Shown: positions 1 through 6,596 of the stretch, in pieces
Numbering within the stretch: the stretch's first letter is position 1
How the letters are laid out: each line of letters starts with the position of its first letter
DNA from: JAADDK01 sp964425415
GTDB lineage: Archaea; Thermoplasmatota; Thermoplasmata; Thermoplasmatales; Aciduliprofundaceae
Assembly (NCBI GenBank): GCA_964425415.1
Contig: CAYRMJ010000041.1
Span: 1-12,070, forward strand
Direction of reading: 5' to 3'
DNA: 12,070 bases
Translations under genes and position numbers: made by a program
The notes under the pieces: model-generated
Told to the model about the DNA's origin: nothing
What the model saw: only the letters and a program-made list of their open reading frames with translations
The model's database searches: none

Positions 1-31
1 TCTCAAATTCCCTTATTTGAAGATTAGAAAA

Positions 32-40
32 CTATTTTAA
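32..40 (+). promoter_or_regulatory. TATA box of the isopentenyl phosphate kinase operon
   Basis: The A/T-rich element CTATTTTAA is centred 27 bases upstream of the ATG at 63. Archaeal TATA boxes sit about 26-27 bases before the transcription start, so the transcript would begin at or very near the start codon and be leaderless. No Shine-Dalgarno-like sequence precedes the ATG (the region is C/T-rich), which agrees. Transcript start not measured. Confidence 0.55.
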
Positions 41-62
41 TCACTCCTCTTTTTTCCTACAG

Positions 63-797
63 ATGCTCCTTATTAAATTCGGAGGTAGCGTGATATCCGA
101 CAAGTCTGAATATCGCAAGTTCAGAGAGAATGTTGTAAGGAAGATAGCAAGGTACATACCTAAAAAAGATGTGATTATTGTGCATGGCGCTGGATCTTTC
201 GGACACATTTTAGCTAAAGAATACCGCATAATTTCAGGATTTGAAGATTGGAAGAGAATTGGATTCTCAAAAATTCAGCTTGATATGATTGAATTAAACT
301 CAAAAATAGTTCGTATTCTTATAGAGGAGGATATACCTGTGGTGTCTCTTCCACCGCACTCTTTTATGATAATGGATGACAGGCAAAACTTGGATATTTT
401 TGATTACTTTGTGAGTTATGGATTCGTGCCGCTTACATATGGTGACGCGGTTTTTGATGCTTCTCGTGGCATTAATATACTATCTGGAGACATACTCATG
501 CTTGAACTTGCAAAGAGGTTCAAACCTGAAAAAACAATATTTTTGACAGATGTAGATGGCATATACACCCGTCCCCCCAAAAACGGAAAAGCCAAATTGA
601 TAAAGGAATTTGATAGAAAAAAAACTCCTAAAACAGCCATGAATGTTACAGATGTGACAGGAGGAATGGATTTAAAGATAGATGTGATGAAGGAAATGGC
701 CCAACACACAAAAGTTTACGTGATTAATGGATTACATCCAGAGAGAATAGTGGATGTTTTGAACGATAGAGATTTCATAGGAACGGTGATAAAATGA
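63..797 (+). CDS. Isopentenyl phosphate kinase
   Basis: This cytoplasmic amino acid kinase family enzyme phosphorylates isopentenyl phosphate with ATP to give isopentenyl diphosphate, the last kinase step of the archaeal mevalonate pathways. The 244-residue protein has the N-terminal KFGGS motif (residues 5-9), the HGAGSFGH motif (41-48) whose final histidine (H48) matches the catalytic histidine known in Methanocaldococcus and Thermoplasma enzymes, SGD at 141-143, TDVDGIY at 162-168 and DVTGGM at 197-202 followed by K205. Length is normal for the family. The ATG at 63 is chosen because the conserved KFGGS strand follows at once and a TATA-like box lies 27 bases upstream. Its stop overlaps the isomerase start by 4 bases, so it leads an operon with the next pathway enzyme. 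The histidine motif separates it from acetylglutamate or uridylate kinases. Confidence 0.95.
   Translation: MLLIKFGGSVISDKSEYRKFRENVVRKIARYIPKKDVIIVHGAGSFGHILAKEYRIISGFEDWKRIGFSKIQLDMIELNSKIVRILIEEDIPVVSLPPHSFMIMDDRQNLDIFDYFVSYGFVPLTYGDAVFDASRGINILSGDILMLELAKRFKPEKTIFLTDVDGIYTRPPKNGKAKLIKEFDRKKTPKTAMNVTDVTGGMDLKIDVMKEMAQHTKVYVINGLHPERIVDVLNDRDFIGTVIK
785..790 (+). promoter_or_regulatory. Ribosome binding site for IPP isomerase
   Basis: GGTGAT, complementary to the 16S rRNA anti-Shine-Dalgarno core, ends 3 bases before the ATG at 794. It lies inside the last codons of the kinase gene, so the isomerase can be initiated on the shared mRNA at the ATGA overlap. Confidence 0.6.
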
Positions 798-1798
798 TTG
801 AGGACCGAAAACTTGAGCACATAAAGATATGTCTTGAGAAAGATGTGAAAGCCTCTCACAACTACTGGGACGATGTAGTGATTAAGCATGTAACAATACC
901 CAAAGTTGATCTTGAAGATGTTGATATAAGAACAGAGTTTCTTGGAATAAAACTTGAAGCTCCGTTGATAATAGATGCGATGACTGGGGGTCATAGAGTA
1001 GCAAAGAGCATTAATGAGAATATAGCCAAAGCAGCAGAAGAGCTCGGCATAGGAATGGCAGTAGGCTCTCAGCGAAGCGCTATTGAGAACCCGGCTCTTG
1101 AATACACATACTCCGTGGTTAAGAAATACAATGTGCCCCTTCGCATGGGTAATCTTGGAGCGCCGCAGTTTGCAATGGGCTATGGGGAGGAGGAAGTTAT
1201 ACGTGCAATTGAGATGATTGATGCCCACGCAATGGAAATACATTTTAATTATCTTCAGGAAGCGGTTCAGCCGGAGGGTGACAGGAAAGTGAATGGACTT
1301 GTTGAAAATTTGGAGAGATTTGCCAAAAAATACAAACTCATTGGAAAAGAAACCGGTGCAGGATTTGACATTGACTCGGCAAAAACTCTGAAAAATATTG
1401 GATTTGCAGCGATAGATGTGAGCGGTGTGAGTGGAACCAGCTTCGCGGCGGTGGAGTATCACAGGGGAGGAAGTATAGGTAAGACCTTCTGGAACTGGGG
1501 CTTGCCAAGTCCTTATTCACTACTATCTCTCCGAAGCATAGGACTGCCTATGATAGGCTCAGGAGGCATAAGAAATGGGCTGGATGTTGCTAAGGCCCTT
1601 TGCATGGGTGCATCTGTTGCAGGCATGGCAAGAGAAATTCTCAGATATGCAACAAAATCTTACGAGGATGTGGTTAAAAAGATTGAGGAGGTTATTCACG
1701 AGCTAAGAGTGGCTTTGTTTTTAGCAGGTGTTTCCTCTTTGAAAGAGATTGCCGATTGCAAATACATTATTAGAGGTGAGCTGAGGTTTTGGCTATGA
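794..1798 (+). CDS. fni: Type 2 isopentenyl-diphosphate delta-isomerase (FMN-dependent)
   Basis: It interconverts isopentenyl diphosphate and dimethylallyl diphosphate using reduced FMN and Mg2+, supplying both precursors for archaeal ether lipids and other isoprenoids. The 334-residue TIM-barrel protein shows the type 2 hallmarks: RKLEHI near the N-terminus (5-10), MTGG (63-66), GSQRSA (91-96), and HFNYLQEAVQPEGD (150-163), in which H150, N152, Q155 and E156 align with the substrate and Mg2+ residues described for the Sulfolobus enzyme (Q160/E161 there). KETGAGF (185-191), SGVSGTS (210-216) and the flavin phosphate loop GSGGIR (255-260) follow. The ATG overlaps the kinase stop as ATGA, implying translational coupling, and the kinase product is this enzyme's substrate. 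The type 1 Nudix isomerase is excluded by the fold motifs. Confidence 0.96.
   Translation: MIEDRKLEHIKICLEKDVKASHNYWDDVVIKHVTIPKVDLEDVDIRTEFLGIKLEAPLIIDAMTGGHRVAKSINENIAKAAEELGIGMAVGSQRSAIENPALEYTYSVVKKYNVPLRMGNLGAPQFAMGYGEEEVIRAIEMIDAHAMEIHFNYLQEAVQPEGDRKVNGLVENLERFAKKYKLIGKETGAGFDIDSAKTLKNIGFAAIDVSGVSGTSFAAVEYHRGGSIGKTFWNWGLPSPYSLLSLRSIGLPMIGSGGIRNGLDVAKALCMGASVAGMAREILRYATKSYEDVVKKIEEVIHELRVALFLAGVSSLKEIADCKYIIRGELRFWL
1783..1787 (+). promoter_or_regulatory. Ribosome binding site for the ZPR1-like gene
   Basis: GAGGT ends 7 bases before the ATG at 1795 and supports that start over the in-frame TTG at 1789. A second, stronger GAGGTGA at 1773-1779 would sit 9 bases before the TTG, so the TTG is not fully excluded. 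Confidence 0.45.
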
Positions 1799-2394
1799 CT
1801 GAAAAAAATGTGGATATGCTGCTTCCAACACCCTGCCCGGTATGTGGACAAAAAACTTTGATGTATCACGCAGAAGAGATGGACATACCAAACTTTGGAA
1901 AGTGTCTTGAAACCACAATAATCTGTAAATCATGTGGGTACAGACACAGCGATGTGATGATGTTAGAGACACACGAGCCATTGAGATATGAGATGGAAAT
2001 TCAAAGCGAGGAGGATTTGAATGCAAGAGTTATACGCTCCACATCTGGCACCATAACCATTCCTGAGATTGGAGCAAAGATGGAGCCCGGACCTTACTCA
2101 GAGGCGTTTATCTCTAATGTGGAAGGTGTGTTAAATAGATTTGTGAGCATTCTGCTACAACTTCTGCACACATACCCTTCAAAGAGAGATGAGATACTTG
2201 ATGTGCTCAGAAAAATAGGGTACATAAGGCATGGAAGAATGAGAGCAACTTTCATAATTGACGACCCATTTGGAAACAGTGCAATAATTTCCAAAAAGGC
2301 AAAGAAGAGGAAGTTGAAAGATGAGGAAGTAAAACAACTCAAAACTGGAGAGCTGACCATTCATCCAGACAATATGAGATCATCTACAGATTGA
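1795..2394 (+). CDS. ZPR1-related zinc finger protein
   Basis: This is an archaeal single-domain relative of eukaryotic ZPR1, a zinc protein that binds translation factor eEF1A. The archaeal role is not established. The 199-residue protein starts with a four-cysteine zinc site: CPVC (C14, C17) and CKSC (C44, C47). The second pair sits in the family-typical stretch around LETTIICKSCGYRHSDV. A beta-rich domain follows (SGTITIPEIG about 84-93), with EPGPYS (97-102) and a helical region with GVLNRF (111-116). The C-terminal 30 residues are lysine-rich and probably disordered. ATG 1795 overlaps the isomerase stop as ATGA; a TTG two codons upstream is a less likely alternative. Its place in an isoprenoid operon suggests shared expression, not a proven functional link. 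The 3' end overlaps the convergent sfsA gene by 15 bases. Confidence 0.88.
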   Translation: MTEKNVDMLLPTPCPVCGQKTLMYHAEEMDIPNFGKCLETTIICKSCGYRHSDVMMLETHEPLRYEMEIQSEEDLNARVIRSTSGTITIPEIGAKMEPGPYSEAFISNVEGVLNRFVSILLQLLHTYPSKRDEILDVLRKIGYIRHGRMRATFIIDDPFGNSAIISKKAKKRKLKDEEVKQLKTGELTIHPDNMRSSTD

Positions 2395-3060
2395 TATCTC
2401 TCTCACCTTCCATACTCTTTTCCCATCGTAGCTTAAAACTATTGGTAAAATCTCAACTCCTTTTTCAACGGCGTTCCAAAATACTTTTGCAAATTCAGGG
2501 TCGGTTGCTGAGTTGGGAAGAAAACATTTTGAATCGGGCCGAAATATCAAAATAAGAAGAAGGGCTTTGTGCCCAGACTCAACATAATTTATGAGCTCTC
2601 TTACATGTCTGCGGCCTCGCGTAGTGGGTGCGTCAGGAAATAACGCAACACCATGCTCTGACAATGTACAGCCCTTCACCTCCACGGCAATGGAATCTGA
2701 TTTTCTTTGTACAATAAAATCTATGCGGCTATGTCCCAATTTCACCTCTGGTTTAATTTGAGCCTCTGGATACAATGATTCCAAAATAATTTGAGATAGT
2801 GCGCGATGATAGCCTGAATGAACCAGTATCCAATTTTCTTCGTGTTTTGCTGCTATTAAATCCCACGCAGTTTTTCTACTCTTTCCAGTGGCTTTTTTTA
2901 GAAGAACTGTATTGCCTGCATACAGCAGCTCTTTTAATCTTCCCGGATCGTGGATGTGAACCTGCTCCTCCTTTTCAATTTTCACCATTCCTAAAAATCG
3001 GTTTTTGCGCTGAAGAAAGACCCCTTCTGCATCAGGTACAATGTCAATCAGAGGAATCAT
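2380..3060 (-). CDS. sfsA: SfsA family protein (sugar fermentation stimulation homolog)
   Basis: SfsA proteins have an N-terminal OB-like domain and a C-terminal PD-(D/E)XK nuclease-like domain. The name comes from a maltose phenotype in E. coli, and the molecular function is unsettled, with DNA binding or nuclease activity proposed. The 226-residue protein has NRFLG (20-24), HIHDPGRLKELL (35-46), SRIDF (111-115, D114), VEVKGCTL (126-133; E127 and K129 form the ExK motif) and FPDAPTTRG (141-149), all diagnostic. The nuclease-type residues are intact. ATG 3060 follows GGTGA (3067-3071) by 6 bases. It overlaps the upstream DUF998 gene by 17 bases, so the two are probably one transcript, and overlaps the convergent ZPR1-like gene by 15 bases. 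Identification is firm; biochemical role is not. Confidence 0.93.
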   Translation of the reverse strand: MIPLIDIVPDAEGVFLQRKNRFLGMVKIEKEEQVHIHDPGRLKELLYAGNTVLLKKATGKSRKTAWDLIAAKHEENWILVHSGYHRALSQIILESLYPEAQIKPEVKLGHSRIDFIVQRKSDSIAVEVKGCTLSEHGVALFPDAPTTRGRRHVRELINYVESGHKALLLILIFRPDSKCFLPNSATDPEFAKVFWNAVEKGVEILPIVLSYDGKRVWKVREISICR

Positions 3061-3664
3061 TTTTGTTCACCGTGCACAAGTAGTGGATCATGATATATGC
3101 CCAGAGCATTATTGTTAAGCTAAAGCTAACTTCAATGAGAGCAATACTTGGATGCCCTATCCATGCAGCTAACGGCGCGGAACCAAAACCAAAGCCCAAG
3201 AGAGACACACCCAATTTTATCCACCGTTCTTTTTTTATCCAGTAGATGGCGTACAACAGCATACCTATGGATGATAAAAGCGCACCTAATATGCTCAAAA
3301 ATTTGTGAACCGTCACGGTGTTTGGAATAACATAAACATACAAGTCATCTGGAAACAAACCTATAAGAATCATTATAATCGCCGAAATTAGCATTATGTA
3401 CCCGTAAATCCAAAGTGGATAATTCTGTTTTACAAGTACACGCCAAGAGAAAACCGCTCCCAAGGCTCCAGAGATCATCATACCCAAATTAAATATCCAT
3501 CCGTTATTGGAAGACAAAGCTCCCAAATCACTAAGCGTATGTACTTTGTAATCAAACCACGGATTAAAAATTAAAGATATCGCAACAGCAGCAAAAAATG
3601 CAGGTTCAAATAACAACCCTGCATATAATCCAAATGAGTCAATATCACAATCAAATCTTCGCAC
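3044..3664 (-). CDS. DUF998 family membrane protein
   Basis: A 206-residue integral membrane protein with about six hydrophobic segments (near residues 12-34, 56-76, 86-105, 120-142, 149-168 and 172-196). It carries DUF998 features: HTLSDLG (42-48) after the first membrane segment, then a glycine-rich segment beginning FNLGMMISG (58-66), GLFP (102-105) and a histidine (H120) before the fourth segment. The family has no established function. The start is GTG at 3664; no in-frame ATG lies nearby, and a TATA-like box is centred about 26.5 bases upstream, so the message is probably leaderless. It overlaps sfsA by 17 bases and is divergent from tldD across a short intergenic region. Co-expression with sfsA is inferred from the overlap. 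Confidence 0.85.
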   Translation of the reverse strand: MRRFDCDIDSFGLYAGLLFEPAFFAAVAISLIFNPWFDYKVHTLSDLGALSSNNGWIFNLGMMISGALGAVFSWRVLVKQNYPLWIYGYIMLISAIIMILIGLFPDDLYVYVIPNTVTVHKFLSILGALLSSIGMLLYAIYWIKKERWIKLGVSLLGFGFGSAPLAAWIGHPSIALIEVSFSLTIMLWAYIMIHYLCTVNKNDSSD

Positions 3665-3686
3665 AATTACATAATTAAAGCGGGAG

Positions 3687-3694
3687 TATATTTA
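3687..3694 (-). promoter_or_regulatory. TATA box of the DUF998-sfsA operon
   Basis: On the minus strand the element reads TAAATATA, close to the archaeal TATA consensus, and is centred 26-27 bases before the GTG at 3664. This places the transcript start at the start codon, a leaderless arrangement that supports GTG as the true start. Confidence 0.6.
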
Positions 3695-3753
3695 GTTTTT
3701 CCCAACAGAAATAATTTATGGCGCCAAATAATAGAGATGGATGAATTTAAATG

Positions 3754-3775
3754 AATTTTCGGCACATTGAAAATT
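3754..3775. repeat. Inverted repeat touching the tldD TATA region
   Basis: Perfect 7-base arms AATTTTC (3754-3760) and GAAAATT (3769-3775) flank an 8-base spacer; the arm centres are 15 bases apart. The right arm runs into the tldD TATA box, a place where a bound regulator could block the basal transcription factors. The arms are A/T-rich and short, so chance is a real alternative. Confidence 0.3.
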
Positions 3776-3783
3776 ATTAAATA
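3772..3783 (+). promoter_or_regulatory. TATA box of the tldD-tldE operon
   Basis: The A/T-rich stretch AATTATTAAATA would place a transcript start near 3804, leaving a leader of about 15 bases that contains the ribosome binding site at 3806-3813. This differs from the leaderless promoters elsewhere in the window. Confidence 0.5.
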
Positions 3784-3805
3784 AAACCTGCGCATTGCAA
3801 TTTTA

Positions 3806-3813
3806 GAAGGTGA
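3806..3813 (+). promoter_or_regulatory. Ribosome binding site deciding the tldD start
   Basis: GAAGGTGA matches the ideal GGAGGTGA at 7 of 8 positions and ends 5 bases before ATG 3819. The upstream in-frame GTG at 3810 lies inside this site, so ATG 3819 is the better start. Confidence 0.7.
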
Positions 3814-3818
3814 GCAGT

Positions 3819-5237
3819 ATGGAAGATTTGGTTGAGTGGGCTGTTGAGCGCGCAATGGCCCTCGGCGCCAGCTACGCTGAGGCAAGGTATCAGAAAAATG
3901 AAGGTGTGGGCATATCTCTGAAAAATGGTGAAATTGAGGAGTTGAGCTTGGAGAACGATGAAGGCATGGGTATCAGAGTTCTTGTTGAAGGTGCGGTGGG
4001 CTTTGCTTCAACCAACATAGTGGAAAAAAAAGATATAAAAACAGCAGTTGAGAGAGCAGTCCAGCTTGCAAAGGGAGCGTCTCAGAGAATAAAAAGAAAT
4101 GTTAGGTTCAGTGATGAGCAATTTCACAGGGCAAAGTACGAAGTTTTGATGAAAAGAAACATAATGGATGTTGGCACCGAGGAGAAAATTGAGGACCTTA
4201 AAAGAATAGAAAAGCATGTGCTTGATTCAGGAGTTAACACGCCCATGAGATTTTTGGTGTACAGAGACTGGATTGAGCACATAATATTCGCTAATTCCGA
4301 AGGTGGATTTGTAGAAAGCATTATTCCGCGAGTTTCCACCATGTACAACATAGTTGTTGTGGAAAACGGAAAGATGGCTCAGGCACCATTTGTTGAGCGA
4401 GGAATGACCGGAGGTTATGAAGTTTTAAACATTTTAAAGCCTTGGAACGACGCGGAAGAGGATGTTCGCGCACTGAAGAATCTTCTGGAGCAAGGAACTC
4501 AGTCCCCGGAGGGAAAGGTGGATGTCGTTATCTCGCCTGAAGTTGCAGGGATAGCTGTGCACGAGAGTGTGGGTCATCCTTATGAATCGGACCGCATATT
4601 CGGGCGCGAGGCAGCACAGGCCGGCGAGAGCTTTGTTAAGCCAAGTATGCTGGGAAGCAGAATAGGAAGTGAAGTGGTGAACGTTATTGAAGACCCCACA
4701 CTGCCCGGAAGCTGGGGCTTTTACATGTACGATGATGAGGGTGTTCGTGCTCGGCCAAGATACTTGATAAAGGACGGAATAATAACCGAATTTTTATTGA
4801 ACAGAGAATACGCATCAGTGTTGGGACTGAAATCAAACGCCGCTGCGAGAGCTGTCAACTACAACCGAGAGCCAATAGTTAGAATGGCTAACACGTACCT
4901 CGCCTCGGGCGATTACTCTTTTGATGAATTGATAGAGGATGTAAAGCTCGGAGTGTATATAAAAAGCTTTAATGAGTGGAACATAGATGACCGCAGATAC
5001 CAGCAGAGATACATTGGAAGAGAAGCGTACTTGATTGAAAACGGAGAGTTGAAAAATCCAGTATTCAATCCCACACTTGAGATAACTACCGCGGCTCTTT
5101 GGAGCAGTGTGGACGCGGTTGGAAAAGATATCAAGTTCTATCCTGGCACATGCGGAAAAGGGGAGCCAATGCAGGGTGTGCCAGTATGGATGGGCGGTGC
5201 GCACGCGAGACTTCGGAACATTCAGATGAGGAGGTGA
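3819..5237 (+). CDS. tldD: TldD, catalytic subunit of the TldD/TldE metallopeptidase
   Basis: TldD and TldE form a heterodimeric zinc peptidase. In E. coli it trims the microcin B17 leader peptide, degrades the CcdA antitoxin and can digest short unfolded peptides. The 472-residue protein has the HExxxH metal motif as HESVGH (248-253), followed by EGD-like ESD (256-258) and FGREA (261-265). A late cysteine in GTCGKGEP (C445) corresponds to the third metal ligand known in TldD. N-terminal residues 1-220 form the family's alpha/beta domain. Its length is normal, and ATG 3819 is set by the adjacent ribosome binding site. It is followed 5 bases later by tldE, whose ribosome binding site includes the tldD stop codon. 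No candidate peptide substrate gene is visible beside it. Catalytic competence is inferred from intact motifs. Confidence 0.95.
   Translation: MEDLVEWAVERAMALGASYAEARYQKNEGVGISLKNGEIEELSLENDEGMGIRVLVEGAVGFASTNIVEKKDIKTAVERAVQLAKGASQRIKRNVRFSDEQFHRAKYEVLMKRNIMDVGTEEKIEDLKRIEKHVLDSGVNTPMRFLVYRDWIEHIIFANSEGGFVESIIPRVSTMYNIVVVENGKMAQAPFVERGMTGGYEVLNILKPWNDAEEDVRALKNLLEQGTQSPEGKVDVVISPEVAGIAVHESVGHPYESDRIFGREAAQAGESFVKPSMLGSRIGSEVVNVIEDPTLPGSWGFYMYDDEGVRARPRYLIKDGIITEFLLNREYASVLGLKSNAAARAVNYNREPIVRMANTYLASGDYSFDELIEDVKLGVYIKSFNEWNIDDRRYQQRYIGREAYLIENGELKNPVFNPTLEITTAALWSSVDAVGKDIKFYPGTCGKGEPMQGVPVWMGGAHARLRNIQMRR
5230..5237 (+). promoter_or_regulatory. Perfect ribosome binding site for tldE spanning the tldD stop
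   Basis: GGAGGTGA is the full anti-Shine-Dalgarno match and ends 5 bases before ATG 5243. Its last three bases are the tldD stop codon, so ribosomes ending tldD sit directly on the tldE initiation site. It shows that the in-frame extension back into tldD is not translated. Confidence 0.8.
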
Positions 5238-5242
5238 AATCC

Positions 5243-6553
5243 ATGTTTGATATTAACAGCAAAATAATGAAAATGGCCAACAAGTACGGCTTTGATGATA
5301 TGGTAATTATTTCACGTGATTATGAGAGACGTCAGGTTCGCTTTGCCAACGGTGATATATCCATAGTGAAGCACTGGTCAGACAGAACAACCGATTTGTT
5401 CATCGCTAAGAGCAAAAGAATCGTTAGCACTTCCATTAGCAATTATGATGATGCGCACATTGAACTCGTGCTAAAGAACATAGAGAAATTAATCAGCACT
5501 TTGGAGCCCAAAGAGGATTACTCCGGTATAGCAGCAGGACCTTTCAATTATGAGAACATTGAAAAGACCTATGATCCAAAGATTCTTGAAGTGGACCCCG
5601 CAGAGCCCGTCATGGCTGCAATAAACGCATCTCCATTCAAACGTTCTGCTGGAGTGCTCTATGTGGACCATCCAAAAATATACCTCACAACAAGCGGTGA
5701 TGTTGAGGCCATGGATGAAGGCACGGGGATTGAGTTGAGCATAAGAGTTTTCAAAGATGACCTCGCCAGCGGTCATGCAACCATATCCTCAAGAACCTTG
5801 GCTGATTTCAAACCGGAATGGGCTGCCGAGAAGGCTGGAGATATAGCAAAGATGATTGATGCACCCATAACTGGAGATGCTGGCAAATACGACGTGATAT
5901 TTGATCCGCTTTCAATAGGCAATCTCCTATCCATGGTGGGGCAATTCACATCTGCGATGGCCGTTGAAGCAGGATTTAGCTTTTTGATGAACAAAATAGG
6001 AGAGAAAGTGGCTGATGAGCAATTCAATTTCAGAGATGCCGGCAACCTGCCAAATGGCTACAACACGAGAAAGTTTGACGATGAGGGTGTGCCCACCAAA
6101 ACCACCAACATAATTGAAAATGGAGTTCTTAAAACCTATCTTCTCAACACAAGCTATGCTAAGAAGTATGGAATGGAGAACACGGCAAATGCGGGGCTCA
6201 TAATGCCGAGGCCATGGAACCTCTATGTGCAACCGGGAGACTTTGAGGATGTTGAGATTTTTGATATTCAGCACGGATTGTATGTGACAAATATATGGTA
6301 CACGAGATTTCAGAATTATGTAAAGGGAGACTTCTCAACCATACCTCGTGACGGCATATTTCTCATTGAGCACGGCGAGATAAAGAAGGCGGTGAAGAAC
6401 ATAAGAATAAGTGACAACATACAGAGAATGCTGATGAACATAGATGCTCTCGGAAAGCATGTGCACCAGATACACTGGTGGGAAGCAGAAACGCCCGTGT
6501 TCACTCCGTACATAAGGATTAGAAATGTGGGCATAACCCGTGCAACCCAGTGA
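5243..6553 (+). CDS. tldE: TldE/PmbA, non-catalytic partner of TldD
   Basis: This 436-residue paralog of TldD is the second subunit of the peptidase heterodimer. It shares the family layout: an N-terminal domain with the substrate-cradle beta strands (VRFANGDISIV about 32-42), then GKYDVIFDPLSIGNLL (214-229), FRDAGN (263-268) and FDDEGVPT (278-285), which parallels the DDEGV segment of TldD. Where TldD has HExxxH, this protein reads SIGNLLSMVG, so it lacks the metal ligands, as expected for PmbA/TldE. The reading frame is open further upstream to 5099 inside tldD, but the perfect ribosome binding site before ATG 5243 and the family N-terminus fix the start. Five bases separate it from tldD, giving matched expression of the two subunits. 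It ends shortly before the pyrH promoter. Confidence 0.94.
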   Translation: MFDINSKIMKMANKYGFDDMVIISRDYERRQVRFANGDISIVKHWSDRTTDLFIAKSKRIVSTSISNYDDAHIELVLKNIEKLISTLEPKEDYSGIAAGPFNYENIEKTYDPKILEVDPAEPVMAAINASPFKRSAGVLYVDHPKIYLTTSGDVEAMDEGTGIELSIRVFKDDLASGHATISSRTLADFKPEWAAEKAGDIAKMIDAPITGDAGKYDVIFDPLSIGNLLSMVGQFTSAMAVEAGFSFLMNKIGEKVADEQFNFRDAGNLPNGYNTRKFDDEGVPTKTTNIIENGVLKTYLLNTSYAKKYGMENTANAGLIMPRPWNLYVQPGDFEDVEIFDIQHGLYVTNIWYTRFQNYVKGDFSTIPRDGIFLIEHGEIKKAVKNIRISDNIQRMLMNIDALGKHVHQIHWWEAETPVFTPYIRIRNVGITRATQ

Positions 6554-6565
6554 TTTCACCACAAT

Positions 6566-6575
6566 TTTTTAATAT
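6566..6575 (+). promoter_or_regulatory. TATA box of the UMP kinase gene
   Basis: TTTTTAATAT is centred 26-27 bases before ATG 6597, giving a leaderless transcript. The preceding bases carry no Shine-Dalgarno match. The T-run at 6565-6570, just after the tldE stop, could also serve as a weak T-rich termination signal for the operon upstream. Confidence 0.6.
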
Positions 6576-6596
6576 TTCTCGCCACTTCTGGCAACT

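Noticed and set aside
1..31. Possible 3' end of a gene before the window
   Set aside because: One plus frame reaches a TAG at 25-27 just before the kinase TATA box, but eight codons are too few to support a call.
716..1462. 248-codon open frame on the minus strand opposite the kinase and isomerase genes
   Set aside because: It lies antisense over two firmly identified genes, the translation is rich in cysteine, histidine and tyrosine with no domain pattern, and no promoter or ribosome site supports it.
3665..3818. Small peptide gene in the divergent intergenic region, such as a TldD substrate
   Set aside because: The ATG at 3718 runs only eight codons before a stop, and no other convincing start with a ribosome site is present.
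5099..5242. Upstream extension of tldE into tldD
   Set aside because: The 48 extra residues are tldD read in another frame; the perfect ribosome binding site 5 bases before ATG 5243 and the family N-terminus fix the start.
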